The notes: generated by a model from the letters alone, not told the origin. DNA of 64,000 nt from Nocardia sp. NBC_01503 (GCF_036327755.1 NZ_CP109596.1:2542001-2606000); one strand, 5' to 3'. Shown: positions 36,862 to 45,908, counted from the stretch's first letter. Numbers and translations: made by a program.

Positions 36862-37958
36862 ACCCGGCCAAGTACACGCGAATCGCCAAGGCGGCGTTGA
36901 TCGGTGCGGTCGCGCTCGCGGTCGGCAGTTGTTCGCTGGTGCCGCTCGGGGTGAAGGACGCGGTCGGGCAGACCCAGCACTTCACCGCCGACTTCCTCAA
37001 TATCGCGGGCATGTTCGAGGGCAACCCGATCACCGTGCTCGGGCTCGATGTCGGCAAGGTCGACAAGATCGTGCCCAAGGGGCAGTACGTCGAGGTGCAC
37101 ATGACGGTGGACGCCGGCGTGGACATTCCGAAGAACGTGCAGGCGGCGCTGATCTCGCCGTCCATCGTGACCGACCGGCATATCGAGCTGACCCCGCGCT
37201 ACACCGGCGGGGACAAGCTGAAGGACGGTGCGCACCTGACCACCCAGCAGACCAAGACCCCGGTCGAGCTGGACACCATGATCAAGACCATCGACACCTT
37301 CGCCGCGGCGCTCAAACCGCAGGACGGGGCGGACGGTCTCGGACCGCTCTCGGGCCGAGTGCTGTATCCGATGATGAACGGCAACGGCGAGAAGATGCGC
37401 GATGTGCTCAACTCGCTCTCGGGTGCGCTGAAGGTCGGTGTGGACAATAAGGACGCCGTCTCCACCATCATCATCAAGCTGAACGAATTGACCACCATGC
37501 TGGCCGACAACGACCAGTCGGTACGGGACTTCAGCAATCGGATGACCCAGATGTCCGGGCTGCTCGCCGAGCAGGCTCCGGGCCTGCAGGCCACCCTCGA
37601 TCAGCTGAACTCCTTCCTGGCCAACACCAGTGGCGCGTTCTCGCAGTACTCCGATCAGCTCAACGGCACGCTCACCGGTCTCACCAATGTGACCAACCAG
37701 CTGCGCGCCAACTCCGCCGGCGTCGTCGAAATCGTCGACACCGCACCGCTGCTCATGCAGAACCTGGACCGCTCGGTCAACCGCCAGGGTCAGTTCATCC
37801 GCCTGCACGCCGTGCTCGGCACCGTACTGTCCGGCGAGATCATCAGCCTGTTCTGCGAACGCATCCAGATGAAGGCGGACGGTTGTCGCACCGGCAAGGT
37901 GGAGGACCTCGGCCCCGACCTCGGACTGATGGCGGCAATGTTGGGAATGACGAAATGA
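36858..37958 (+). CDS. mceD: Mce protein D with apparent lipobox
   Basis: 366 residues. Unlike most MceD proteins the N-terminus is a short signal ending VGSC, a plausible lipobox with Cys near residue 25, rather than an uncleaved anchor. The Mce domain (FTADFLNIAGMFEGNPITVLG, VGKVDKI) and helical part follow. Overlaps mceE by ATGA. Confidence 0.9.
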   Translation: MNPAKYTRIAKAALIGAVALAVGSCSLVPLGVKDAVGQTQHFTADFLNIAGMFEGNPITVLGLDVGKVDKIVPKGQYVEVHMTVDAGVDIPKNVQAALISPSIVTDRHIELTPRYTGGDKLKDGAHLTTQQTKTPVELDTMIKTIDTFAAALKPQDGADGLGPLSGRVLYPMMNGNGEKMRDVLNSLSGALKVGVDNKDAVSTIIIKLNELTTMLADNDQSVRDFSNRMTQMSGLLAEQAPGLQATLDQLNSFLANTSGAFSQYSDQLNGTLTGLTNVTNQLRANSAGVVEIVDTAPLLMQNLDRSVNRQGQFIRLHAVLGTVLSGEIISLFCERIQMKADGCRTGKVEDLGPDLGLMAAMLGMTK

Positions 37959-39040
37959 CCAAGCGAACCCGGCGCAGCGCCGTCGCGGTGGCGGTGGCGG
38001 CAGCCACCCTCGCGGTCTCCGGCTGCGGCCTGACCGTCGAGAGCCTGCCGCTGCCCAAACCCGGTGCGGGCGACAAGACCTATACGATCCACGCCGTCTT
38101 CGACAATGCGCTGAACCTGCCAGACCAGGCCAAGGTCAAGATCGGCGGCTCCGACGTCGGCGTCGTCACCAAGATCTCGACCAAGAATTTCAAGGCCAAT
38201 GTCGACCTGGCCATCCGCACCGATATCGAACTGCCCGCGGACAGTACGGCCGAACTGCGGCAGGCCACCCCGCTCGGTGACGTCTTCGTCGCGGTCTCCA
38301 AGCCCAAGACCGATCAGGGCGCGCAGCTGCTGAAGAACGGTGACACGCTGAAGAACACCTCGGCGGGCGCCACCGTCGAGGAGCTGCTGCTGTCGATCTC
38401 CATGCTGTTCAACGGCGGCGGCATCGCCGCGCTCTCCAAGCTCACCTCCGAGATGGACTCCATCGTCGGCGGCAAGGGCCAGACCCTCTCGCACCTGATC
38501 ACCGAGATGACCGGTGTCGTAGGCAGTCTCAACAACAACAGCCAGCGGGTGGACGGCGTGCTCGCCGGATTCAGCGCGCTGGCCGACACCATCCAGAACA
38601 ATCACGATCAGCTCGGCCAGGTCGCGGACAGTCTGCCCGGCATGATCGGCGCCATCGCCGAGAACAACCAGGCGCTGGGCGATCTGCTCACCAAGATCTC
38701 CACAACCAGTGCCGCCCTGGGTGATTACGCCAACACCACCTCGGCGGATCTGGCCAGCCTGCTCGACAATGTGCATCAGTTGATGGACGCGCTGGCTCGT
38801 ACCGAGCCGGACTTCGGTCCCATGCTCGATGCCATGCACGACATCCGGCCGTCGGTGGACGCCTCGTTCAAGGGCAATACCCTCGCCGTCGCCGCCACCC
38901 TCAGCATGCTCGATATCGGACTGCTCACCGATCCGGCCAACAGCAAGTTCCCGGATCTGCGTGACCTCAACGACTTCGGCGGCAGCATCATCCAGGTGCT
39001 GCAGATCATCTACGGCCGGGTCACGGGGGGCCAGCGATGA
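37955..39040 (+). CDS. mceE: Mce protein E, lipoprotein (LprK-like)
   Basis: 361 residues. Signal with lipobox VSGC near residue 26, the usual feature of the fifth Mce gene. It continues LTVESLPLPKPG and the Mce domain with ALNLPDQAKVKIGGSDVG. In Mce complexes the E subunit is lipid-anchored. Overlaps mceF. Confidence 0.92.
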   Translation: MTKRTRRSAVAVAVAAATLAVSGCGLTVESLPLPKPGAGDKTYTIHAVFDNALNLPDQAKVKIGGSDVGVVTKISTKNFKANVDLAIRTDIELPADSTAELRQATPLGDVFVAVSKPKTDQGAQLLKNGDTLKNTSAGATVEELLLSISMLFNGGGIAALSKLTSEMDSIVGGKGQTLSHLITEMTGVVGSLNNNSQRVDGVLAGFSALADTIQNNHDQLGQVADSLPGMIGAIAENNQALGDLLTKISTTSAALGDYANTTSADLASLLDNVHQLMDALARTEPDFGPMLDAMHDIRPSVDASFKGNTLAVAATLSMLDIGLLTDPANSKFPDLRDLNDFGGSIIQVLQIIYGRVTGGQR

Positions 39041-40209
39041 GTTGGGTGAAGAACCACAAGAACCTGGTATCGAATTCGGCGCTGGTGCTGATTCTGGTCG
39101 TCGGCGCGGCGTATCTGGCGATCAGCGTCATGCGGGTCAATCCGCTGCGCGAAACCTACAAGGTGACAGTCGATCTGGATCGATCCGGCGGTTTGCAGGC
39201 CGGTAATGACGTGACCCTGCGCGGCTACCGCATCGGCAAGGTCACCGATATCGCGCTCGCCAGCGGCGGTACCGCCATCGCGGCCACCGTCGAGATCGAC
39301 AAGAAGTACCACATCCCCAGCGACACAGTGGTTTCGGTGGGCGCGCTCTCCGGCGCGGGTGAACAGTTCCTGGACTTCCGGCCCAATACCGACCAGGCCC
39401 CGTTCCTCGGCAACGGTTCGATCGTGCAGTTCGACAAGGACCGGGTGAAGACGCCGACCCCCGTGTGGTCGGTGCTGGACAACTCCAGTGAATTGATCTC
39501 GCAGATCGATCCGGACAAGTTCTCCGCCATCCTCACCGAACTCGACACCGCGTTGTCCGGTGGACCGGATCAGCTACGATCGCTCATCAACGGCATCAGC
39601 CTGGCAACCACCGGCCTGGACAATCTGCTGCCGCAGACCACGAATCTGATCAAGAACCTGCAGACGATCAATGCCACCACCTCGTTGGCGCAGCCGGATC
39701 TGGCTACCCTGACGCGTAATTCGAGTGTGTTGTTCCAGCAGTTCAACGATGCCAATGCCGAACTCCAGAAGATCCTGGAGCAGGCGCCCGCACAATTGCA
39801 GGCACTCGGCGCGGTGCTCGACAAGACCGCCGATCCGATGACCAGCCTGGCCAGCAACTTCGCGGCCATCACCAAGGCCGCGCAGCTGCGCGCACCGGCA
39901 CTGCGCGCCCTGTTCCCGGCACTGGTGGTCGGTACCTCCGCCATGGGTGTGCCCGCGCACGACAACGAGTTCTACACCATCGTCGATATCTGGCCGCGGC
40001 CCTTCTGCGACTACGTGACGAAGAAGATCCGTCCCGAAGCCGCCACCGAGGGCACACTCTCCAAGTGGGGCAGCTACTGCACCAACGGACAGGCGGATCA
40101 GCAGATTCGCGGTTCGGCCAACGCACCCCGGCCGGATGTTCCGAACAACGGCGCGTACCCGCCCGCGGACGCCGATATGAACGAGCGGACTCTGCCGCCG
40201 GTGAAGTGA
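39037..40209 (+). CDS. mceF: Mce protein F
   Basis: 390 residues. Membrane helix about 10-30, Mce domain (YKVTVDLDRSGGLQAGNDVTLRG, IGKVTDI), helical part, and a C-terminal tail with three cysteines and NAPRPDVPNNGAYPP. Last of the six Mce genes. 69 bases separate it from the Mce-associated gene, and that gap contains a hairpin. Confidence 0.92.
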   Translation: MSWVKNHKNLVSNSALVLILVVGAAYLAISVMRVNPLRETYKVTVDLDRSGGLQAGNDVTLRGYRIGKVTDIALASGGTAIAATVEIDKKYHIPSDTVVSVGALSGAGEQFLDFRPNTDQAPFLGNGSIVQFDKDRVKTPTPVWSVLDNSSELISQIDPDKFSAILTELDTALSGGPDQLRSLINGISLATTGLDNLLPQTTNLIKNLQTINATTSLAQPDLATLTRNSSVLFQQFNDANAELQKILEQAPAQLQALGAVLDKTADPMTSLASNFAAITKAAQLRAPALRALFPALVVGTSAMGVPAHDNEFYTIVDIWPRPFCDYVTKKIRPEAATEGTLSKWGSYCTNGQADQQIRGSANAPRPDVPNNGAYPPADADMNERTLPPVK

Positions 40210-40241
40210 GCCAGGCATACTCGCTGACGAAGACCCCAGCA

Positions 40242-40262
40242 CGGTGCGCCCGCAGCGCACCG
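40242..40262 (+). terminator. Hairpin between mceF and the Mce-associated gene
   Basis: CGGTGCG and CGCACCG pair perfectly around CCCGCAG. It could attenuate read-through or stabilise the processed mRNA end. No T-run follows and the next ATG lies 16 bases on. Confidence 0.3.
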
Positions 40263-40278
40263 GGAAAGTGATCGATAC

Positions 40279-41130
40279 ATGTCGGATGACGCTGCCCAGG
40301 ACAAGAAAACCGAAGACGACTCGATCGCCGAGGCCGATGTACAGGGCAGCGCCGACATAACGCCACCGGCCACCCCGGAGGCGGAGCCGGTCGACGCGGC
40401 GGCTGCCGAACCGGCCGCCGCCGTCGAGAAGCCGGACCTGACAAAGGGAACCGACGCGCCCGCTCCCGCTGCCGCCGAGGCGAAGCCCGCGGCCGCCGCG
40501 TCAGGTGCCGCCGAGGGCAAGTCGTCCACGCTGAAGTCCGCGTCGCTACCGCTGATCGCCGCCTTCGCGGCGGGCGTCCTGCTGGTCGCCGCCATCGGCG
40601 CGGTGGTGTTCTTCTGGCTGCAGTCCGATAAGCGCGAGAACGAGCTCGCCGACCGCGACGACGCCACCAAGGCCGCCTGCGATTTCGTCAAGACCGTCTC
40701 GGTCTACGACGAGAAGAGCCTGGGCGACTATGTCCAGCGCGTGCAGGCGTCCACCACCGGTGAGTTCCGTCAGATGTTCGACACCATGTCCGGCGATCTC
40801 AAGGACGTGCTCACCAGCGTGCACGCCTCGTCCAAGCTGAATACGGTGCGCTGCGGCTGGGAATCCGGTGACGACTCCAAGGCCACCGTCCTGGTCAGTC
40901 TCACCCAGACCTCCAGCAACACCATGCGCGCCCAGCCCCTGGTGCTGACCCTGCCCACCTTCGCCGAACTCGAGAAGAAGGACGGCAAGTGGCTGGTCTC
41001 CAAGTTCGAGCCCATCGCCGACAACGGCAATAACGGTCTCTTCCCCGGCGGCGGCACCCCCAACCCCTCCACCCAGCCCGCCCCCACCACCCCGGGAGCC
41101 CCCGCTCCCGCCCCGGCCCCGGGCAACTAA
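40279..41130 (+). CDS. Mce-associated membrane protein (Mas)
   Basis: 283 residues. An Ala/Glu-rich cytoplasmic segment (1-90), a single membrane helix about 94-116 (AAGVLLVAAIGAVVFFW), then a Mas-type outer domain (ACDFVKTVSVYDEKSLGDYV, TLVS-like strands) and a Pro-rich tail. Such genes close most actinobacterial mce operons; in mycobacteria homologues such as OmamA stabilise the Mce complex (inference for this one). Confidence 0.85.
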   Translation: MSDDAAQDKKTEDDSIAEADVQGSADITPPATPEAEPVDAAAAEPAAAVEKPDLTKGTDAPAPAAAEAKPAAAASGAAEGKSSTLKSASLPLIAAFAAGVLLVAAIGAVVFFWLQSDKRENELADRDDATKAACDFVKTVSVYDEKSLGDYVQRVQASTTGEFRQMFDTMSGDLKDVLTSVHASSKLNTVRCGWESGDDSKATVLVSLTQTSSNTMRAQPLVLTLPTFAELEKKDGKWLVSKFEPIADNGNNGLFPGGGTPNPSTQPAPTTPGAPAPAPAPGN

Positions 41131-41142
41131 CCGGACCAACAC

Positions 41143-41171
41143 AAAAGCCCGCCCTTAGTGGGCGGGCTTTT
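41143..41171 (+). terminator. Intrinsic terminator of the mce operon
   Basis: AAAAGCCCGCCC, loop TTAGT, then GGGCGGGCTTTT: a 12-base stem ending in four T. The best-formed classical terminator in the window. Confidence 0.9.
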
Positions 41172-41226
41172 CTGCTATCCGGGGTTGAGGTAACGACCCA
41201 ACACCGGCGTCAGCGCCCTGTTTGCC

Positions 41227-41511
41227 GGGGTGGTGCGAAGCGCCGAGACCCAGGTCAGTGGTTGCGTGGGGTGGTGCGAAGCGCCGAGACCCAGGTCAGT
41301 GGTTGCGTGGGGTGGTGCGAAGCGCCGAGACCCAGGTCAGTGGTTGCGTGGGGTGGTGCGAAGCGCCGAGACCCAGGTCAGTGGTTGCGTGGGGTGGTGC
41401 GAAGCGCCGAGACCCAGGTCAGTGGTTGCGCGAGGTGGTGCGAAGCCCCACGACCCAGGTCAGTGTTGCGCGGGGTGGTGCGAAGCCGCACGACCTAGGT
41501 CAGCACGCCCG
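41227..41511. repeat. 41-bp tandem repeat array, about seven units
   Basis: Units start at 41227, 41268, 41309, 41350, 41391, 41432 and 41472. The first five are nearly identical, the last two diverged and the sixth is one base short. Each unit contains GGTGCGAAGCGCC, which can fold as a small hairpin with a GAA loop, followed by GAGACCCAGGTCAG. Because 41 is not a multiple of three, all plus-strand frames stay open across it and read the same 41-residue repeat; these frames are not genes. It lies between the convergent mce-operon and rnhA ends. Confidence 0.9.
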
Positions 41512-41523
41512 TTTTACGGGGGT

Positions 41524-41556
41524 TTGGGGGCGAAGCCCCCAAGACCTAACGTCAGT
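41524..41556. terminator. Hairpin repeat copy next to the array, possible rnhA terminator
   Basis: TTGGGGGC, loop GAA, GCCCCCAA is a perfect 8-pair stem (41524-41542), followed by GACCTAACGTCAG. Same family as the repeat at 9331 and the likely ancestor-like, best-paired version of the 41-bp units. It lies 20-50 bases past the rnhA stop. Confidence 0.6.
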
Positions 41557-41576
41557 TTCTCCCCAACACTTTGTTC

Positions 41577-42224
41577 TCAGAACAGTGTGAGCGCGTCCGG
41601 CGCAGGCGCTTTCGCCGCTGCCCGCCGACGCGGAGTCGCGGGCACGGTATGCGCCTGCGCCACCACCTTTTCGGTGGCAGCGGCGACACTCTCCACCGGG
41701 CTGATCACCGGGATCTCCTCGGTGGCGGGTTCGAGCGGGATGGGCTCGGTGACAGGCTCATCGGGTGTGGGCTCGGGCGAAGGCTCCAATGCCCCGGCGG
41801 CGATGGCGCGCGCCGCCTGCCCGCAGAGCGTGTCGGCCTGCTCGTTGAAGTAGTTGCCGACGTGTCCGCGGACCCATCGGAAGCGCACCGGCCCGGGCCG
41901 GGTGCTGATGGCCTGGTCGATCTGCTGGATGAGTTCGAGGTTCTTCACCGGTCCCCCGGTGGAGGTCTTCCACCCGTTCCGCCGCCACCCGTTGATCCAT
42001 TCGGAGGCGCATTTGATGGCGTAGAGCGAATCGGATTCGATGAGCAGCGGCTCCGAGTCGGGATGCGCGCGTATGGCCTCCAATAGCGCGCGTAGCTCCG
42101 CGATCTGATTGGTGCCCGATGGCGCACCGCCGCTGGCCGATCCACCCGCGTGATTGACCCACGCCCAGCCGATGGCTCCGCCCGGGTTACGCAGGCAAGA
42201 TCCGTCGGTGCTCACGATGATCAT
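41577..42224 (-). CDS. rnhA: Ribonuclease HI with Ala/Pro-rich tail
   Basis: 215 residues. RNase H domain in residues 1-135: STDGSCLRNPG gives the first Asp, the Glu lies in QIAELRALLEAI, the second Asp in IESDSLYAIKC, and the last in NEQADTLC; W-V-R-G-H-V-G is also present. It cleaves RNA in RNA-DNA hybrids. The remaining 80 residues are low-complexity Ala/Pro/Glu. The ATG at MIIVSTDG is used as in other family members. Confidence 0.9.
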   Translation of the reverse strand: MIIVSTDGSCLRNPGGAIGWAWVNHAGGSASGGAPSGTNQIAELRALLEAIRAHPDSEPLLIESDSLYAIKCASEWINGWRRNGWKTSTGGPVKNLELIQQIDQAISTRPGPVRFRWVRGHVGNYFNEQADTLCGQAARAIAAGALEPSPEPTPDEPVTEPIPLEPATEEIPVISPVESVAAATEKVVAQAHTVPATPRRRAAAKAPAPDALTLF

Positions 42225-42234
42225 GCTCGCAACC

Positions 42235-42762
42235 CTACGCAATCCGGCCGACAAGATCCGTTCCGTGGAATTCCTCTATCTCCCTTCGCAATTGCGATTC
42301 GGTGCGTCGCACGGCCGATTGTACGGCGGCAGCCAGCATTCGGGAGAGCAGGCGGCCGGTGAGCCCTTGCGGGGCCCAGTACTCGGTTTCCGAGGTCAGC
42401 ACCGCTCGACCGTAGCCGAGCGGATCGAAGCGCAGGGTGATGACGCACAGTGGCGCGCTGCACGGCGAGTTGCCGTCGTGACCCTGCGCGGGCGCTGACT
42501 TCCCCGTCCCGCGCCTGCGCAGGGTGTACTCGATGACCGCGTTGCGGCGGTAGTCGGTGATCTCGCATTCGATGACCGGATGCCAGAAACCGATCCGCAG
42601 GGTTGCTCCGAAGATGGCTCCGGAGCCATGATCGCTGTCTCCGAGCGGTTCGAAGGCGGCGACCGCGAAGGCCCAGTCGGGTACGAACTGATGGTTGTCC
42701 GTGTACGTGAACGCGACCTCCACCGGTGCCCCGACGTCACTCGCGTATTTCATGTGGCCCAT
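42235..42762 (-). CDS. SRPBCC (polyketide cyclase/START-like) protein
   Basis: 175 residues. Begins MKYASDVGAPVEVAFTYTDNH, the typical first strand and helix of the SRPBCC ligand-binding fold, and ends with the long C-terminal helix (RLLSRMLAAAVQSAVRRTE). GGGAG lies six to seven bases before the ATG. Ligand unknown. It sits eleven bases from rnhA and 94 from lhgO, all on one strand. Confidence 0.75.
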   Translation of the reverse strand: MGHMKYASDVGAPVEVAFTYTDNHQFVPDWAFAVAAFEPLGDSDHGSGAIFGATLRIGFWHPVIECEITDYRRNAVIEYTLRRRGTGKSAPAQGHDGNSPCSAPLCVITLRFDPLGYGRAVLTSETEYWAPQGLTGRLLSRMLAAAVQSAVRRTESQLRREIEEFHGTDLVGRIA

Positions 42763-42856
42763 AGGCTGCTCCCTGTCCCACGGCTGCCACAAAAGTACTA
42801 CAGAAATCCTATTTATTGAATGGATACCCGGATTTGCCGTCCGGACGCTAATTCGG

Positions 42857-44056
42857 TCAATCGTCCAATTGTGCGGCGATATGCGCCGCGATCGGCAGCG
42901 CCGAGGTCGCCGCCGGTGACGGCGCATTCAGCACATGCACCGAGCGCGGCGTCCGCTCGATCAGGAAATCGTGCACCAGCGTCCCATCGGCTCGCACCGC
43001 CTGCGCGCGAATCCCGGCCTCGCGTGGCAACAGATCCGCTACCGTCAGCTCCGGGCAGTACCGACGGCACTCCGCCAGATATCCGCGCCGGAAAATCGAA
43101 TTGCGCATCTCGCGCAGCCCGGTCCGCACATTGGCGGCCGCCACCCGGTGAAATCCCCGGAACCCCAGGATCTCCCGCGCGTCCCGCAGATTCACGCTCC
43201 CCTTGCGATACCCCTCGCGCGCCAGCCCGAGCACCGCATTGGGGCCGACGGTCAGTTCGCCGTCGATGGTGGGGCTCAAATGCACACCCAGGAACGGCAA
43301 TTCGGGATCCGGAATGGGGTATATGAGCGTCCGCACCAGATCCCCGCGCTCCGGCGGTAATTGGTAGTACTCGCCGCGGAACGGGACGATGCGCAGGTCG
43401 GACCCTACGCCGGCGAGCCGGGCCAGCCGATCGGCCTGTAGGCCACCGCACACCACCAGCCGTGCCGCCCGCCAACTCCCGGCGGGGCCGGAAACCGTTA
43501 CCCCGTCCGAGTTCTCGTCGATGGCGGTGATCTCCGCGCCGAGCACGATCTCACCCCCGGCCGCGCGCACCGCGTCGGCGAGCGCGGTGGTGACCCGCGT
43601 GTAGTCGATGATCCCGGTGCTCGGCACGAACAGCGCGCCGACTCCGGTGACCCGTGGTTCGCGTCGGGTGAGCTCGGCGGCGTCGAGCAGCTCCACCTCG
43701 ACGCCGTTGGTCACCGACCGCTCGTACAGCGCCAGCATGCGCGCGTGTTCGGCGGAGTCGGTGGCCACCAGCAGCTTTCCGCACACCCGGAACGGAATGT
43801 CGTGTGCGGCGGCGAAGTCCTTGGTCTGTTCCGCCCCGGCGCGGCACAGCCGGGCTTTGAGACTGCCGGGTTCGTAGTAGATGCCGGAGTGGATGACTCC
43901 GCTGTTGTGCCCGGTCTGATGCACCGCCAGCGCCTGCGCCTTCTCGACCAGCAGCAGGCTCGCACCCGGATGCCGGTCGAGAATGCGGTGCGCGGTGGCC
44001 ACCCCGACGATGCCGCCGCCGATCACGCAGTAGTCGTACACACCAGGAAGTTTCAC
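42857..44056 (-). CDS. lhgO: L-2-hydroxyglutarate oxidase
   Basis: 399 residues. FAD-binding Rossmann motif VIGGGIVGVATAH near residue 12, then HQTGHNSGVIHSGIYYEPGSLKA, KARLCRAG and RGEYYQL, all characteristic of LhgO/L2HGDH. Oxidises L-2-hydroxyglutarate to 2-oxoglutarate and removes this by-product. Start overlaps the upstream gene by ATGA. Confidence 0.92.
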   Translation of the reverse strand: MKLPGVYDYCVIGGGIVGVATAHRILDRHPGASLLLVEKAQALAVHQTGHNSGVIHSGIYYEPGSLKARLCRAGAEQTKDFAAAHDIPFRVCGKLLVATDSAEHARMLALYERSVTNGVEVELLDAAELTRREPRVTGVGALFVPSTGIIDYTRVTTALADAVRAAGGEIVLGAEITAIDENSDGVTVSGPAGSWRAARLVVCGGLQADRLARLAGVGSDLRIVPFRGEYYQLPPERGDLVRTLIYPIPDPELPFLGVHLSPTIDGELTVGPNAVLGLAREGYRKGSVNLRDAREILGFRGFHRVAAANVRTGLREMRNSIFRRGYLAECRRYCPELTVADLLPREAGIRAQAVRADGTLVHDFLIERTPRSVHVLNAPSPAATSALPIAAHIAAQLDD

Positions 44057-44727
44057 ACAGCGGTGGAGCCCGGTGTGTTGTGCCGATCCAGCCGCACGTC
44101 ATAGCGGCCGAGTGTCGGATCGGAGAGTGTCAGTGTGACCGCACCGCTGCGGGTGTCCACATCGGTGCGCAGTTGGGTATTGGCGGACGGATCCGAGCCG
44201 ATGCCGAGGGTCTCCCCGAGCGGGGTGTGCAGCACCAGATCCGCCATGGTGGCGAAGACATTGGTGTCCACCGTGACGGAGATCGAATTGCGTTGGACCG
44301 GAACCACCGCCGCGTCGAGGTAGGCGGTGCCCAGTCGCAACTGTCCGGCAATCGGATTTCGTTCGGTCGCGGGGGACGCTTCGGTCCGGGATTGTGAGAG
44401 CGTGCCCGGAATATCTTGCGGCATGGTGGTTTCCATCGGGTGCGGTGTGAAATACGCTGCCAGCCCGATGGTGTCGGCGAGCGGGGTGATGCTGCCGGTC
44501 TGCGGATCGGTATCCCCGGACAGTGCCGCGGGTGTGTGCGGTGCGGTGGGCGCCGCGATGACGGCCCCGGATTTCTCGGTTCCGGCCATCTGATTGGCGA
44601 TATAGGAGCCGGCGGCGACGGTGAGTCCGATGCTCGCCATTCCGGCGGTGACGATGGCGCTGTAGCGGAGCACCTGTGCCGCACGCCGCGATGATCCTGC
44701 GGCCTGCGTCGCGAGTTGATGCGACAT
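44053..44727 (-). CDS. Membrane-anchored protein of unknown function
   Basis: 224 residues. An N-terminal helix about 20-45 precedes a Thr/Pro-rich extracytoplasmic region and a beta-rich C-terminal half (SISVTVDTNVFATMADLVL, AVTLTLSDPTLGRYDVRL). I do not recognise the family. A Shine-Dalgarno-like AAAGGA lies about 11 bases upstream of the ATG. It overlaps lhgO by four bases, so co-expression is certain but a functional link is not. Confidence 0.7.
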   Translation of the reverse strand: MSHQLATQAAGSSRRAAQVLRYSAIVTAGMASIGLTVAAGSYIANQMAGTEKSGAVIAAPTAPHTPAALSGDTDPQTGSITPLADTIGLAAYFTPHPMETTMPQDIPGTLSQSRTEASPATERNPIAGQLRLGTAYLDAAVVPVQRNSISVTVDTNVFATMADLVLHTPLGETLGIGSDPSANTQLRTDVDTRSGAVTLTLSDPTLGRYDVRLDRHNTPGSTAV

Positions 44728-44901
44728 GACTGGTGCGGTCCTTTCCCTCTCCCCTGGTCCCCCTGCGTCTTTCGACGCCCACGACCCGCACCATTGAAAG
44801 TCGTACGCCCGTCCAGGTTACGGCGGCGCACGGTGGCACCCCCGTCCTACGAGACCAGGATCACAGCGACTGTACCGGCAGATGAGACTGCAACGTCCAG
44901 A

Positions 44902-44916
44902 ATGCGAACTTCGCAT
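44902..44916. promoter_or_regulatory. Perfect 15-bp palindrome in a 389-base gap
   Basis: ATGCGAACTTCGCAT has seven-base inverted arms around a single C. It lies 175 bases upstream of the 44727 start. The rest of 44728-45116 contains no gene. Confidence 0.35.
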
Positions 44917-45116
44917 GGTTTGCGCATCCGCAGGTTTCCGCTGTCGGAAGGGTGGGTAAATACCTGAGAGCGGCGAGCGCCAACTCGACTGCCATCGAGG
45001 ACCTCCGGCCAATGTCGTCCGGTCGGCACCAGGCACGGCGCACCCATCGGTGGCGCTCGCTCGCTCTACTCCCTGGGAATTGGGGAATCTGGCCGGAGGC
45101 CGGGATCGGAGGCGGG

Positions 45117-45908
45117 TCAGTCGAACTGACCCGCCGTCCGGCCCGCTCCGGGCGGACCGGCGAAAGCCTGTGCCAGACCCAGCCATTCGATCGCATCCGC
45201 ACCCGTCACTCGCAGGGCGAGGTCGTCGAGGTGGCGGCGCTGGGTGACGGCGAGGCAGAAGTCCATGGCGGGGCCGGTGATTCGCTGCGGCGCGTCGATC
45301 GGTCCCCAGCTCCAGATGTCGCCGCCGGGCGCGGTCAGTTCGATTCGGAACTCTTCGGCGGGCGCGGCGCGCCCATGCGTCATATACGCGAAGTTGCGAG
45401 TTCGCACGCCCAAGTGCGCGACATTCTTCAACCGGTCGGTCGGTTCGCGGGTGACGCCGAGCGCGTCCGCCACATCCTGTCCGTGCGCCCAGGTCTCCAT
45501 GAGTCGCGCGGTCACCATGGACGCCGCGCTCATGGGCGGTCCGAACCACGGCAGTTTGGTTCCGGCGGGCACCGTGCGCAGCGCCTCGACCAGGGCGAGC
45601 CGATCGCGCCGCCAGGCGGCGAGCAGTTCGGGCGCGGGAGTCTTGGCTTCTTCCTCGGCGGCCTCGTCCACGAAGGTGAGCGCCTTGGGCAGGGCGGCCT
45701 GGACCACGGCATCGAAGGCCGGCGCATCGGTCGCGGCCAGTACGGCGACGCGATCGGTCCAGGTCAGATGCCCGATCTGATGGGCAATGGTCCAGCCGGC
45801 CGCGGGTGTGTCGCGCTGCCATTCGGCAGGGTCGAGATCGGCGATGAGCCGGTCCAGATCGTCGCACTCGGCGGTGAAGTCGGCGAGCAGCGCCTCGAGA
45901 TCGGCCAT
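45117..45908 (-). CDS. TIGR03084 family DinB-fold metal-binding protein
   Basis: 263 residues. N-terminal DinB/mycothiol-dependent four-helix domain: WTIAHQIGHLTWTD provides the metal-binding histidines and ETWAHGQDVADALG the third. C-terminal part matches the TIGR03084 group (APGGDIWSWGP). Members are metal-dependent, possibly mycothiol-linked enzymes; reaction unknown. A perfect 16-base palindrome lies about 110 bases before its ATG. Confidence 0.82.
   Translation of the reverse strand: MADLEALLADFTAECDDLDRLIADLDPAEWQRDTPAAGWTIAHQIGHLTWTDRVAVLAATDAPAFDAVVQAALPKALTFVDEAAEEEAKTPAPELLAAWRRDRLALVEALRTVPAGTKLPWFGPPMSAASMVTARLMETWAHGQDVADALGVTREPTDRLKNVAHLGVRTRNFAYMTHGRAAPAEEFRIELTAPGGDIWSWGPIDAPQRITGPAMDFCLAVTQRRHLDDLALRVTGADAIEWLGLAQAFAGPPGAGRTAGQFD

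Noticed and set aside
31593..41130. Assigning the operon as mce4 (cholesterol importer) by name
   Set aside because: Only the operator supports it; YrbE and MceE sequences do not resemble the mycobacterial Mce4 proteins as I recall them.
41227..41511. CRISPR array
   Set aside because: Units are contiguous with no variable spacers, and no cas gene is present.
41222..41853. Three long plus-strand reading frames over the tandem array
   Set aside because: They stay open only because the 41-bp unit lacks stops in all frames; each reads the same repeated peptide, and one runs antisense through rnhA.
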